A stretch of 64,000 nucleotides of DNA from Synechococcus sp. AG-679-D13 (lineage in GTDB: Bacteria; Cyanobacteriota; Cyanobacteriia; PCC-6307; Cyanobiaceae), in assembly GCA_003210735.1 (NCBI GenBank), contig QCUM01000005.1:1-64000 (forward strand), read 5' to 3'. Position 1 is the stretch's first letter. The number at the start of each line of letters is the position of its first letter. Below, one piece after another: positions 39,678 to 51,343 of the stretch. The notes beneath the pieces were generated by a model that saw only the letters and a program-made list of their open reading frames with translations, was not told the DNA's origin and did no database searches. The translations under genes were made by a program, and so were the position numbers.

Positions 39678-40829
39678 TTAGGTATTTTTAGTGAAATGCG
39701 TCTCTGCCCAACTACCCAGCGATTCAATTTGTTTCCGGTCATTGAGCACCTTTCCAAGCATCGATCTCGACAAGGACATTGTTTTTTGGTATTCTTTATC
39801 GTCAACCATAATATTTTCGACGAGTGTTGTGCAATTAGCGATATCTCCAACATCATAAAGACAGTTATTTGGGAGCATTTCTTCGGGCCCTCCACATCGA
39901 CTTGAGATAACTGGAATACCTGCTGAAATACATTCAGGAATAGTTAACCCGAAGGACTCGCAGTTGGAAGTGACGAGGTGAATGCATTTGGTTGTTGCAT
40001 TATTCAATGGAGCCTCACTCCATCCATTAAGATGGACATATTTTGATAAACCTTGGATATTGATTTCACTAATGAATTGATCATGAGCGCTGGACTTTCT
40101 TCCAAAATGATCAAGGTGGACTTCATGTCCTTTTTTCCGCAAAAGATTTAAAACAGATAGGCCAAAAACTGGGTTTTTGAGTTTGCTTTGGTCGCCAATT
40201 AAAATGATCTTCCAGCTTTGTTTTTTTGGTGCATCAGGCTTGAGTCGCGATAAGTATTTGAAGCTATTTTTGGAGCAAGTGTATGGATAAAAGGTCAGGA
40301 TTTTTTCAGAGTTAATTCTTCCAAAGTCTACTAACATTTTTTTTACTGCGTTCGAGCATGCAAGCCACCCGGATGTTTTGTTGTCAAGATATTGAATATA
40401 CGAATCCACGGATATGCCCACAGGCTTGAGGTATTCATCAGCATTAATCAGCTCGTGAGCAAAAACGATGTTAGGTATTTGGAGATGAAGGGCTAGCTCA
40501 GCCCCTATTAAAAGTACTATTGTGTTAGTAATAATAAGATCAAATTTATGCTCTTTTAGTTGTTCGGCATTAAGCCTGATTGTGTCGTCCATCAATCTAC
40601 TTAGTCCCGCTGCGGGGTTGGGTAATGCCCATCGAAAAGGCATGTGATAACAACTTATGCCGCGAGCAATGCAAGCCTCAATAAAGCCTCCACGTGGAGA
40701 GGGGAACAAAATTGAACAAAAATTACCGAGTTTTTCTAGCTGATAAATGAGGTGTAAAAGGCCGTTTTGAGCGCCTCCAGGATGACTACTATGTGATATA
40801 AGTAGTATTTTCTTCGAGGTTGGCGTCAT
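39678..40829 (-). CDS. Group 1 (GT4-like) glycosyltransferase, 383 aa
   Basis: The two-Rossmann layout shows HSSHPGGAQNGLLHLIYQLE at the acceptor side, WKIILIGDQSKLKNPVFGLS, LNGWSEAPLN, and the donor-binding SNCESFGLTIPECISAGIPV followed by GGPEEMLP with the family's E-x7-E pattern. It probably adds a sugar to cell-surface polysaccharide. It stands alone in an accessory segment and is AT-rich. ATG 40827-40829. Confidence 0.85.
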   Translation of the reverse strand: MTPTSKKILLISHSSHPGGAQNGLLHLIYQLEKLGNFCSILFPSPRGGFIEACIARGISCYHMPFRWALPNPAAGLSRLMDDTIRLNAEQLKEHKFDLIITNTIVLLIGAELALHLQIPNIVFAHELINADEYLKPVGISVDSYIQYLDNKTSGWLACSNAVKKMLVDFGRINSEKILTFYPYTCSKNSFKYLSRLKPDAPKKQSWKIILIGDQSKLKNPVFGLSVLNLLRKKGHEVHLDHFGRKSSAHDQFISEINIQGLSKYVHLNGWSEAPLNNATTKCIHLVTSNCESFGLTIPECISAGIPVISSRCGGPEEMLPNNCLYDVGDIANCTTLVENIMVDDKEYQKTMSLSRSMLGKVLNDRKQIESLGSWAETHFTKNT

Positions 40830-41011
40830 TTAATCGTTTTTTATTTTAACTCCTCTGTGGAGTCTTTGTATAAAATTTGATTCAGTTTAAAGGCTATCGC
40901 ATGTATCAAGCGTTGCCGGATCAGCAGTTCTTCTTCTTTGCTAAACAAACCATTGGAGAAGCGCTTCTCTAATGAAACGTCTCAATAGAGAGCCGTCAAT
41001 AAGGCCTGACC

Positions 41012-41569
41012 ATGACCTTCACAATCAGTACCAACGACACAGCCAAGGGTTGGGGAGCCAAGAAGGTCGGTGCCTTGGTAGCAAAATTCAAAGGCAAGCC
41101 CGAACTCTCAGCAGACCACTTCGATGGTCGGTCAGCTCACGATGGTGATGCCACCATAGGTGGCGGAGACATCAAAGACCAGATCGCATCAGCGAGGGAA
41201 GGATTGAGTGAAGGAGAAGAATCAAGGCTCTACGGCGAGACGCTGATTAATCCCAAGAAGGGTCTGGAGAGCATCAGAAAGGCAGGCAAGAAAGAGGGTT
41301 ATTCGTTCGACAAGGATGAACTTGCCGATGCGCTCAATGAAATGGATCAAGCCGGTGCATTTATCGACATCGAGTTCGATGATGCAGCAATGGCACTCCT
41401 GCTGGGTAACGCTAGTGCGATTGGGCAAGCAAATGGCGCAAGTAACAGCTGGTCAAAAAGCAGATCAAGATCAACGCCACCACGTCAGCAATGGCGGGGT
41501 TTGACTATCAGAAACGGGATCAAATTGAGTGTCATCAACTGGCCTATATCATTGATATCGCTACAATGA
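41012..41569 (+). CDS. Hypothetical protein, Nif11-like C-terminal segment, 185 aa
   Basis: ATG 41012. The N-terminal part is Gly/Asp-rich (KGWGAKKVGALVAKFKGKPE). The middle GLESIRKAGKKEGYSFDKDE plus LADALNEMDQAGAFIDI resembles the Nif11-type helical fold found in leader peptides and nitrogen-related proteins. After about residue 145 composition shifts to a basic Ser/Arg-rich tail (SKSRSRSTPPRQQWRG), perhaps a frameshifted end. It lies 18 bases before the M10 protease gene. A leader or substrate role is speculative. Confidence 0.5.
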   Translation: MTFTISTNDTAKGWGAKKVGALVAKFKGKPELSADHFDGRSAHDGDATIGGGDIKDQIASAREGLSEGEESRLYGETLINPKKGLESIRKAGKKEGYSFDKDELADALNEMDQAGAFIDIEFDDAAMALLLGNASAIGQANGASNSWSKSRSRSTPPRQQWRGLTIRNGIKLSVINWPISLISLQ

Positions 41570-41587
41570 GAATAGTAGGGCATTAAA

Positions 41588-42778
41588 ATGACTCATTCAT
41601 CTGATTCGTACGCAGGCTTACCCACCGAGCAATCGGTTGATCACATACTAAATTGGTTTCCAAAGGGTTATAACTTTGATATTTTCAGAGGCCAAATGTA
41701 CGGAAGAGATGCAGGCCAAATATTTTACTATTGGATGTACTCCGAAGACCCTAATACTGTAGAGGTTGGTCGCGGTAGCGTTGTCAACAAACTTGTCGAA
41801 GCCAGACCTGTTCGTGAAATAGATTACAGATGGGCAGTTGAAGTATTCGAAGCATTGGATGAATTACTTGAGATAGATTTTCAATTCACTAACAACAAAG
41901 ATCAAGCTAATTTCAGGCTTTATGGCACAACTGGTCACAACCTTGGAGGCTCTGGTGGGTTTGCTGATGGTACTCAGCTATTGAATTCTGGCTATACAGA
42001 CATCATTGTTAATGTTGGCGAATTGGGATCTGACATGGAAGCCAGAGATCCTCAAAATACATATCTTGCTCTGCATGAGTTGGGTCACGCACTAGGGCTG
42101 TCCCATCCAGGCTTGCCTCCCAATATTGAGACAAGAAGTGGAATGGGATTTGGAACGGGATTTTCAGTGATCAAGGATCTCCCCATGTGGGGCTTATACA
42201 ATAGCAAAGATACTATTATGAGCTACAATCATGCTTCTAGCGGCCCCGCACAATCCTTTTCAGAAGCAGACATACTTGCCCTCCAAACAATATGGGGGCA
42301 GGAAGGAGACTATATCCCCAGCTCCAAAACTAGAACTTCACCCTTAAATACTGAGCTCACAGAAGAGTTTGATTCAAACGTGATCTGCTCCAGCGAGAGC
42401 AAGGGAAAAATGCGTGCGTCAGAAGGCGCAACTATTTTTTACTTTGATGAATTCGACCCTTTCACCAAAAAAACTTCAGACAAAATTATAAATTTTAATC
42501 CTAAATTTGGAGACAAAATTGCTTTCAACGACCTTGCATTTCCTGGCCTAAAAAATCAAGACAGTTTTACTTTTGCAGCAGCAAAGAAAAAGAAAAAAAT
42601 AAAGGCTTTTTCTAAGCAGGATTATGATCTTGTTTATTATGCAAAAAAAGGATTTCTATATTACGACGGCAATGATACAAGCAAGAATTGGGGAAACAAA
42701 AACGAGGGAGGCCTTTTTGCGAGACTTGATCGTGGCCTTGATTTGACAATCAATGACTTTATCTTTTACGATGTCTAG
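41588..42778 (+). CDS. M10-type zinc metalloprotease, 396 aa
   Basis: The metzincin zinc-binding motif LHELGHALGLSHPG is intact and the Met-turn follows (KDTIMSYNHASSGPAQSFSE, LALQTIWG). The C-terminal domain (FDEFDPFTKKTSDKIINFNP, FGDKIAFNDLAFPG) resembles the beta-roll-adjacent module of serralysin-type proteases, without clear GGxGxD repeats. No signal peptide is seen, consistent with type I secretion. It probably degrades extracellular protein. A decayed relative lies 3 kb upstream. ATG 41588. Confidence 0.85.
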   Translation: MTHSSDSYAGLPTEQSVDHILNWFPKGYNFDIFRGQMYGRDAGQIFYYWMYSEDPNTVEVGRGSVVNKLVEARPVREIDYRWAVEVFEALDELLEIDFQFTNNKDQANFRLYGTTGHNLGGSGGFADGTQLLNSGYTDIIVNVGELGSDMEARDPQNTYLALHELGHALGLSHPGLPPNIETRSGMGFGTGFSVIKDLPMWGLYNSKDTIMSYNHASSGPAQSFSEADILALQTIWGQEGDYIPSSKTRTSPLNTELTEEFDSNVICSSESKGKMRASEGATIFYFDEFDPFTKKTSDKIINFNPKFGDKIAFNDLAFPGLKNQDSFTFAAAKKKKKIKAFSKQDYDLVYYAKKGFLYYDGNDTSKNWGNKNEGGLFARLDRGLDLTINDFIFYDV

Positions 42779-42818
42779 GTATATTTTGTTTATATCTTAA
42801 CTAGGTGAGATTTATTGG

Positions 42819-43817
42819 TTAAAAGTAACAGCAATAATTTTCAAGCACAGTCCAAGAATCACAGACAGGTTGGAATTTGTTCGTCACAAAACGGTGAAGA
42901 TTGTCAATGGAAGGGTGTGAAATAAAGCACCCCACTGATATCGGGTACCCCATAGGTTTGTCAACGTGTTCCGTCGAAGTTGGTTGGAAATGGGCTGAGC
43001 GCATGACATCGCACAGCATGGCCAAAGGTGATCCAGATTGCTCCCAACCCGGATCAACCCAAAGTTTGCCATAGCGTAAAACATCATCAGCAATAAAATG
43101 GCAAATAAGCCAACCTATAATTTCATTATTGAACTTCAACACTCGGCTATATTGAACTGATGGCTCCCAATCATAGGATGAATCATCAGGGTCCCAAGGA
43201 ATGCCAAGGTTATTCTCTGTTGAGAACTTAATTCGATCCTGCCAATGGCTTAGTGCATTGGAATCGTAGGGCTCAATTTGCCACTGAGCCAAACCTTTCT
43301 TGCGTTCAGCCGCTTTTTCAAGCCGCGTCAGTAGAGGGCCAACACGCTGAACATCAGACAAACGCACGACAACTTTCCCAGGTCTTGGGACCCAAGATCC
43401 AACAGAAGCCGTTAGACAACGTACAGACTCTCCATATTCACCCTTTTGAGGGCAACCAATATGTACTCCTGAAAAGCTATGATCCGATGAAAAATCAAGG
43501 ACATGTTCCAAAAGAATTGGCCCGAATAACTTAGCTACTTTTGGAGCAGCGAAAGCAATACTAATGACACTTAAAAGAAACGATTGAATTCCTTTGGAGT
43601 TTAAAGTTTTAATTACTTTAGCAATAAGTATGCCGCATTTAACATCAACAGCTCCTGCCGATTCCTGACGAATCTGCACACCCCAGATCAAAACCTTTAC
43701 TTCTTGCAGACAATCACCAGCAGGGACCTGTCCCAAACAGGAGCGCTGCAATGGAGTAATAAAACGATCCCACTCAGCATCGATGGGTAATTCTAGTCTC
43801 TCAATAAACACATTCAT
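42819..43817 (-). CDS. Hypothetical protein with GNAT-like C-terminus, 332 aa
   Basis: ATG 43815-43817. Two similar-looking halves: the second has VQYSRVLKFNNEIIGWLICH, KLWVDPGWEQSGSPLAMLCD and ends FVTNKFQPVCDSWTVLENYC, which fits an acetyltransferase-type fold. The canonical acetyl-CoA loop (RxxGxG/A) is not clear. Position beside protease and RTX genes could point to modification of a secreted protein, which is inference only. Confidence 0.5.
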   Translation of the reverse strand: MNVFIERLELPIDAEWDRFITPLQRSCLGQVPAGDCLQEVKVLIWGVQIRQESAGAVDVKCGILIAKVIKTLNSKGIQSFLLSVISIAFAAPKVAKLFGPILLEHVLDFSSDHSFSGVHIGCPQKGEYGESVRCLTASVGSWVPRPGKVVVRLSDVQRVGPLLTRLEKAAERKKGLAQWQIEPYDSNALSHWQDRIKFSTENNLGIPWDPDDSSYDWEPSVQYSRVLKFNNEIIGWLICHFIADDVLRYGKLWVDPGWEQSGSPLAMLCDVMRSAHFQPTSTEHVDKPMGYPISVGCFISHPSIDNLHRFVTNKFQPVCDSWTVLENYCCYF

Positions 43818-43969
43818 TTCTATATACAGATCGAAAATAAAATCGAATCACGTAAAGTAGGCACCTTTTAAATAGCGATTTGATCAACCTGATCTCCAAT
43901 GGACAACCCAAGTCGATTAATGGAGCCGCTTTGCAATTCAATCCAATTGTCGATCGGCAGACTGGATTC

Positions 43970-44566
43970 TTAAAGCGGGCATTCATCAGGCTCACAACTT
44001 GCACAGATCGGTGTCTTTGCAGACATATCAATAATCTGGCCATCGTTTAGAAAAAGAATGTCCAATGGGGCGAGACAATTAAACATATCCACCGACTTTT
44101 TCTGTGCTTTCGTTTGAGGGAACATCATTCCCCTCTTTTTCGGTAGAGCCTCGCGTTGCATCATTCCAAGGGATTGCTGGAAATCAGATTCAGCTGATTC
44201 AAGTCGCACTGTATCTCCACTCTCAAATACTGCCTCAAATGTTGGCTTGAACCGCTGCTGAGATGAAAGCGATACCTCGTCCGGCTTTATATCACTTACA
44301 GATATATTGATCAATCTATCCATAGCCGTAAGCAAGATTCCATTATTCACCGGAAAACGAATAATCTCATCAGATCCGCGATGAACAATCTGGTCACCCT
44401 CTGCAGGATTGAAATCAGTAATGAGATCTTCGCCTGAGCTGATTACAAAGAAATCAGCCCCTGGCACTCCTGTCAGCACATCGCCGCCACCCCGCCCATT
44501 GAGAATATCGTCGCCCTTTCCTCCAATCAGGGTATTACCCTTTCGATTTCCAATAATTTTTTCCAT
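43970..44566 (-). CDS. RTX-DUF192 fusion protein, truncated by an in-frame stop
   Basis: Residues 1-60 are RTX calcium-binding repeats (NTLIGGKGDDILNGRGGGDV, TDFNPAEGDQI). A linker is followed by a DUF192 domain (SLGMMQREALPKKRGMMF, FNCLAPLDILFLNDGQIIDM, CEPDECPL). DUF192 normally continues CPLY and about 35 more residues. Here TAA (43970-43972) replaces the Tyr codon, but the same frame resumes (SSLPIDNWIELQSGSINRLG) to a stop at 43868-43870. It is either a recent nonsense allele or a readthrough site. ATG 44564-44566. Confidence 0.7.
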   Translation of the reverse strand: MEKIIGNRKGNTLIGGKGDDILNGRGGGDVLTGVPGADFFVISSGEDLITDFNPAEGDQIVHRGSDEIIRFPVNNGILLTAMDRLINISVSDIKPDEVSLSSQQRFKPTFEAVFESGDTVRLESAESDFQQSLGMMQREALPKKRGMMFPQTKAQKKSVDMFNCLAPLDILFLNDGQIIDMSAKTPICASCEPDECPL

Positions 44567-44985
44567 GATCCTTCGACCCTTTTAGATGTAATCTATTTAA
44601 AGACGTTTTCAGTTTTACCCTTTCCTGAGTCCAAAGACATTGAGTCAAGGGAATATAGGTAATAAAAATATTTTAATAGGGCCTGGGTGCAAGGATTGGA
44701 TTTTAATAATTCATCAATATTGCGAACAGGCAAAAAACAAATCTGCAGCCATTCAATAAATACTTACATCAAAGAATTCACATATCAAAAAGACGTAAAC
44801 CGTTTCACCCACATCACAATTAATTTCAAAGCTTGGTATCTATTCAGATTAATTTAGAGGTCCATCAACAACATCAATTTCTTAATTCAGCTCATTGTTC
44901 GTTCAATGCAACTCCATAACGATCGCCCCGCGCTTGATGTACCAAAAAAGCAAAGTGCCCAGAAGCGCTGATTAGGCTTGTTGTC
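44567..44985. other. AT-rich intergenic region, no gene seen
   Basis: About 420 bases between the RTX-DUF192 gene and the next core gene. Frequent A/T tracts, no coding frame and no hairpin with a T-run. It marks the right edge of the second accessory region. Confidence 0.4.
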
Positions 44986-46500
44986 ATGCGTAACTCCTTC
45001 TTCGATCAGAGCCTGGACGCCGGAGAGATTCGACGCCGCGTGCAGGAGCTGGCGATAGGCAAGGTGGGCTTTTACAGCGTCGGGCTCTATCCAGCCTCCT
45101 TGGCGTACAACTGCGCGATGCAGAACGCGGAAGGGCGGCTGCTGTTGGCTCCGCGTCCTGGCCGGGACCTCTTGGGCGCCTTCCCTGAGGACACGATTGC
45201 CAATATGGATGACGAGCACGTGGAAACCGTGCTCGACATGGGTGGGCATCGCAGCGGTGGCGAGCGGCTAGCCAACACGTTGCGTGATCTCATCCAACGC
45301 TGCGACCTTGTCGTTCTCAGCGCCAACAGCAATCACATCGAGGAAGACCTCAACGAAGCCTGTCGCCTAAGGCAAGAGCTGGGGAGGGCGCAGGTGGTGC
45401 TGGCCTGTTTGGCGGGATCGTTCAGCCACGACACGATCAACAACAGCGCCTACGTGTTGTGCGAAAAGGAGCCGAACCTCGCCTTTTTCTCCGGCTTCCA
45501 CCGGCATGGGGCACTGCGCAACCCCTTCGACAGCTTCACCGCGAACTTCTGTCATCCCAATGCCCTCACGGCGATGCTGGGGGCCCAGCTGATGGATCAG
45601 CTTTCCCCCAACATCCAGGTGGCCGCAGGGGTTCACAACGTTGAAGGGCAATACATCAAAGCTGCCAAGAACATGGCTTCCGTGTTCGCCGGGTTCGGCT
45701 ATTCGTTCCACCAGGACAACCCCGGGGTTCTGCCCACACTGCTCACGCTTCTGCTGGATCAGTGCCTTGATCAAGCGGCAACCGTCTCGATGGCGCGACC
45801 CGATCGGCAGAAGCTTTATCACCGTCAACCAATCCCGCTCACGGAACTGGGCTATGCCGTACCCAGGATCGAAGCCACCCTTGTGAGGGATGGTGATTTC
45901 GAGAAAGTGCGCGATCACACCTTCGTTCAGCTCACCGCGATGGTGGCCGATGTTCGCGGCAGCATGATGCTGCCGCGGAACGGCAAGCCAACCCGCAATT
46001 TTCAAGCCGGGCAGGTGCTTGCTCACCACATGCGCGAAGAGCAGCGCTGCCCCAATTCCATGGAGGAATTGGAGGCATGGTGTGAGAGCTACGGTCTCCG
46101 GCGCGGTGGGCTGGAGGGTCTCAAATCCCTGCGCTACTGGCCACAGATCGCAAGGAAATACTCCATACCCGCCCATGACGCCTCCATGGTGAATCTGCTT
46201 TACATGTCGATCTACGGCCGTCCTGCGGTGAAGCAGACCGCCTTCCGAGTGATGAGCGACAGCCGTGAACTCTCCAGCTATTGCCAGGAATCGGTTCGCC
46301 CAAGCCACAGCCGCCGCTACGCCGAGGCACTGCAGAACCTCGATGTTCCTGAAGCCCTTGATCTGGTGGTGAATGCCGTGATTGCCGACAACGCTCGACG
46401 GGCCATGCGGGGTGATGTACCGCTGGAGGACAGTGACTCCGACACCACAGCGGACTATCTGCAGCTGATGAGTTCCATCGAAAGCCAGCTGGACAGTTGA
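44986..46500 (+). CDS. Dehydrogenase-like conserved protein, 504 aa
   Basis: ATG 44986. The N-terminal part has Rossmann character (GKVGFYSVGLYPASLAYNCA, LLAPRPGRDLLGAFPEDTIA, DLVVLSANSNHIEEDLNEAC). The central NPFDSFTANFCHPN, GVHNVEGQYIKAAKNMASVF and FGYSFHQDN resemble glycerol-3-phosphate-dehydrogenase-type catalytic helices, where Lys in the second segment could be catalytic. I do not recognise a specific enzyme. It precedes a kinase of the APH family by 82 bases. Confidence 0.65.
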   Translation: MRNSFFDQSLDAGEIRRRVQELAIGKVGFYSVGLYPASLAYNCAMQNAEGRLLLAPRPGRDLLGAFPEDTIANMDDEHVETVLDMGGHRSGGERLANTLRDLIQRCDLVVLSANSNHIEEDLNEACRLRQELGRAQVVLACLAGSFSHDTINNSAYVLCEKEPNLAFFSGFHRHGALRNPFDSFTANFCHPNALTAMLGAQLMDQLSPNIQVAAGVHNVEGQYIKAAKNMASVFAGFGYSFHQDNPGVLPTLLTLLLDQCLDQAATVSMARPDRQKLYHRQPIPLTELGYAVPRIEATLVRDGDFEKVRDHTFVQLTAMVADVRGSMMLPRNGKPTRNFQAGQVLAHHMREEQRCPNSMEELEAWCESYGLRRGGLEGLKSLRYWPQIARKYSIPAHDASMVNLLYMSIYGRPAVKQTAFRVMSDSRELSSYCQESVRPSHSRRYAEALQNLDVPEALDLVVNAVIADNARRAMRGDVPLEDSDSDTTADYLQLMSSIESQLDS

Positions 46501-46582
46501 GTCGCCTGGGGTTCCGCACACCGGGGCCTAGCCAAACCGGCAAACAGCGCGAAAGTTCCACCCTGAGACTCTTGAGATTGAC

Positions 46583-47683
46583 GTGGTCAGGGCCGTTGAA
46601 ACGATCGCGGCACGATTTCACCCCCCCGAAAGGATCACAGGGATCCGGAGTCTGGGGTCGGGCAACGTCAACGACACCTACCTGGTGACCCATGCCGGCA
46701 AAGGCCATGGCGCTTTTGTGTTGCAGCGGCTGAACACCCACGTGTTCCAGCGACCCGACCTGGTGATGCGCAACCTCGAAGCACTGGGATCCCACGTTCA
46801 GCGCCGACTGGCGACTCCCCCCCCGGAACTGGCGGGCCGTCGCTGGGAGATTCCCCGCGTTGTCCCCTGCCGTCAGGAGAGTCCCTGGATCGAACACAAC
46901 GGAGAGTTCTGGCGGTCAATCACCTACATCGCCGCGGCAACAACACCTGATGTGATCCGAGATCGCTCCCACGCCCGCGAGGTGGGCTATGGACTCGGGA
47001 TGTTTCACAGCCTGATCAGTGACCTGCCCACCAGCGATCTGGCTGACACCCTCGAAGGTTTTCACGTCACCCCCCAATACCTCCAGAGATATGACCAAGT
47101 CCTGAAAGGTTGTCCCTCGAATGCCCCTGGATTGGATGAACTGCATCGGTTCGTCGAGAAGCGACGCGATCAAGTCGACGTGCTTGAAACAGCGCTACAC
47201 CGAGGAGAACTGCAGCACAGACCCATCCACGGAGATCCAAAAATCAACAACGTGATGATTGATGAAACCAGTGGCCAGGCCGTTGGACTCATTGATCTCG
47301 ACACCGTCAAACCAGGGCTGGTGCACTACGACATCGGCGACTGTCTGCGCTCGTGCTGCAACCCCGCAGGAGAGGAGGTTCAGGAGCTTTCAGCGGTGAC
47401 ATTCGATCTGAGCCTCTGCGACGCGATCCTCGAGGGTTATTTATCCGTTGCCTCTGGATTCCTCAGCGAATGGGATCAGCACTATGTGCCGGACTGCATT
47501 CGCTTGATTCCCTTTGAGCTCGGTCTGCGTTTTCTCACCGACCACCTTGAGGGGAACCTCTACTTCCGCACCGACAGGCCGAATCACAACCTCCAACGTG
47601 CTGCAGTGCAGTTCCGACTCACCGAACAGATCGAGCAACAGTTGCCTGAAATCAAGGCCATCGTGAAACGCCGAGCCGGCTGA
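46583..47683 (+). CDS. Aminoglycoside-phosphotransferase-family small-molecule kinase, 366 aa
   Basis: The APH/choline-kinase fold shows GSGNVNDTYLV (nucleotide loop), YIAAATTPDVIRD (hinge), the catalytic HGDPKINNVM and the metal-binding GLIDLDTVKPG. Sugars or homoserine/hexosamines are typical substrates, so the gene name is left open. GTG or ATG near 46583 starts it. It follows the dehydrogenase-like gene and precedes a DOMON-like gene by 4 bases, suggesting an operon. Confidence 0.82.
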   Translation: MVRAVETIAARFHPPERITGIRSLGSGNVNDTYLVTHAGKGHGAFVLQRLNTHVFQRPDLVMRNLEALGSHVQRRLATPPPELAGRRWEIPRVVPCRQESPWIEHNGEFWRSITYIAAATTPDVIRDRSHAREVGYGLGMFHSLISDLPTSDLADTLEGFHVTPQYLQRYDQVLKGCPSNAPGLDELHRFVEKRRDQVDVLETALHRGELQHRPIHGDPKINNVMIDETSGQAVGLIDLDTVKPGLVHYDIGDCLRSCCNPAGEEVQELSAVTFDLSLCDAILEGYLSVASGFLSEWDQHYVPDCIRLIPFELGLRFLTDHLEGNLYFRTDRPNHNLQRAAVQFRLTEQIEQQLPEIKAIVKRRAG

Positions 47684-47687
47684 GCCC

Positions 47688-48263
47688 ATGCCGAGAACCG
47701 CAGCAACGCTGCAGCAGAGGATCCGGCTGGTGCCTTTTGAACCATCCCTGGCCGAGAAATACCAGGTGAACGCCAGCCTCTCCTGGTTGATCTCCGGCGC
47801 GCTGACCCTCAACTTTGAGGTTCTGAGCCAGGACGGGCTCAGAGAGCTTGTTGTGCCGCAGCCACTGATCGACGGTGAACAACACAACGGGGTGCGCCGC
47901 GATGGCCTTTGGACAAGCACCTGCTTTGAAGCTTTTCTTGGCCTTCCGGGTGAATCGCGCTACTGGGAAATCAATCTGGCCGCCATTGGCGACTGGGCTG
48001 TCTATCGCTTCAGCGACTACCGCAGCGGCCAGGCGGAACAGAGCCAACCTGTCCCCCCGTTGGTGCATCTCCGTCGCTCGCAGCACCAGTTGGGTCTGGA
48101 GGCCAGCCTCGACCTCAGCCCCTGGTGGCCCCAAGGCATTTGTCCCGACATCGCCTTGACCACCGTTCTGGACCGCGGAGACAAAGGACTGAGTTACTGG
48201 GCCATCAGCCATCCCAGCGATCGCGCCGACTTTCATCAGCGCAGTGCTTTTTTGAAAAGCTGA
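47688..48263 (+). CDS. DOMON-like domain protein, 191 aa
   Basis: ATG 47688. The beta-sandwich contains LVPFEPSLAEKYQVNASLSW, DGLWTSTCFEAFLGLPGESR and YWEINLAAIGDWAVYRFSDY, as in the cyanobacterial DOMON-like family that may bind sugar or haem. It starts 4 bases after the kinase stop. No signal peptide is seen, so it is probably cytoplasmic. Confidence 0.78.
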   Translation: MPRTAATLQQRIRLVPFEPSLAEKYQVNASLSWLISGALTLNFEVLSQDGLRELVVPQPLIDGEQHNGVRRDGLWTSTCFEAFLGLPGESRYWEINLAAIGDWAVYRFSDYRSGQAEQSQPVPPLVHLRRSQHQLGLEASLDLSPWWPQGICPDIALTTVLDRGDKGLSYWAISHPSDRADFHQRSAFLKS

Positions 48264-48302
48264 GTTGGATCGGTAAGGTCGATCCAGATCCGCGATTGAG
48301 CC

Positions 48303-49256
48303 ATGCGGCATCGCTTCGCCCTGGTCAGCGGCATCGTCCTGGGGGCGGCAAGCCTCATCGCGTTGGCCATCCATCGATCAGCCATCAACACGGCAGCCAG
48401 CCCAGCCGAAACGTCCAAGACCTCCCTGCTGCTGCCGGCTGCTGCCGCTGCTCCAGAACGTCGTTATCCCGGGGTTCCGGCTAATGATGTCGCCACAGCT
48501 GAACTGCTGGCCAGCGTCGAAACAGCCCTGCGGGAGCCCTCCACCGCGCCAGGCCTGCTGCCGGATCTTGGCCATCAGCAGCAGGTGATCTACAGGGTGC
48601 TGTCGGCGCAACCCACACGGTCAGCCGCCGTTGTGGCTGCTCTGCCGCAGCGATGGCGCAGCGTGGCGGAACGCCATCTCGCAGCGCGCCGGGAATTCCT
48701 CACCATGGCGCGACGCAGGGGGCCGTCCACCCTGCCGGCCTGGCGGATCATCCAGCCCGAACCCGCTGAACAGCTTTTACAGCACTACCGCAAGGCCGAA
48801 GCTGCCACCGGCATCGCCTGGGAGGTGCTGGCAGCCGTCAACCTTGTGGAAACGGGGATGGGGCGCATCGACGGCGTGTCGGTCGCCAACGCCCAGGGCC
48901 CCATGCAGTTCCTGCCCACAACCTGGGCGCAGGCCGGTGTTGGTGCGGGCGACATCCGCGACCCCCATGACGCCATCCAGGCAGCGGCTCGATATTTGGT
49001 GCGTCGCGGCGGTTTGCAGGACATCCGCCAGGGACTCTGGGGATACAACAACAGCGACTACTACGGCCGTGCCGTGATGCTGTATGCCTCGCTGATGGAG
49101 GAGGACCCTCGGGCCTACACAGGCCTCTATCACTGGGAGATTCACTACAACTCGGCTGTCGGCGATCTTTGGTTACCGGTGGGCTACGCGCAACAGCGGT
49201 CCATTCCGGTGCAGGACTACCTGAAACGTCATCCCGAAAGCCGCCCACCGCAATGA
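48303..49256 (+). CDS. Lytic transglycosylase (SLT-type) with N-terminal anchor, 317 aa
   Basis: An N-terminal hydrophobic segment (LVSGIVLGAASLIALAIH) exports or anchors the protein. The catalytic domain has AATGIAWEVLAAVNLVETGM, where Glu of VETG is the acid, then SVANAQGPMQFLPTTWAQAG and DIRDPHDAIQAAARYL, matching the lysozyme-like SLT fold. It cleaves peptidoglycan. ATG 48303. Confidence 0.88.
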   Translation: MRHRFALVSGIVLGAASLIALAIHRSAINTAASPAETSKTSLLLPAAAAAPERRYPGVPANDVATAELLASVETALREPSTAPGLLPDLGHQQQVIYRVLSAQPTRSAAVVAALPQRWRSVAERHLAARREFLTMARRRGPSTLPAWRIIQPEPAEQLLQHYRKAEAATGIAWEVLAAVNLVETGMGRIDGVSVANAQGPMQFLPTTWAQAGVGAGDIRDPHDAIQAAARYLVRRGGLQDIRQGLWGYNNSDYYGRAVMLYASLMEEDPRAYTGLYHWEIHYNSAVGDLWLPVGYAQQRSIPVQDYLKRHPESRPPQ

Positions 49257-49298
49257 TCGGAAGAGCGCGGACCCTTACGCTGTTTTGACGCGTGAATT

Positions 49299-51327
<2,029 letters not shown>

Positions 51328-51343
51328 TCCACCCTGGAGAGCG

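Noticed and set aside
45367-46521. 384-codon minus-strand frame
   Set aside because: It is the complement of the dehydrogenase-like gene, which has Rossmann-like character and codon bias on the plus strand.
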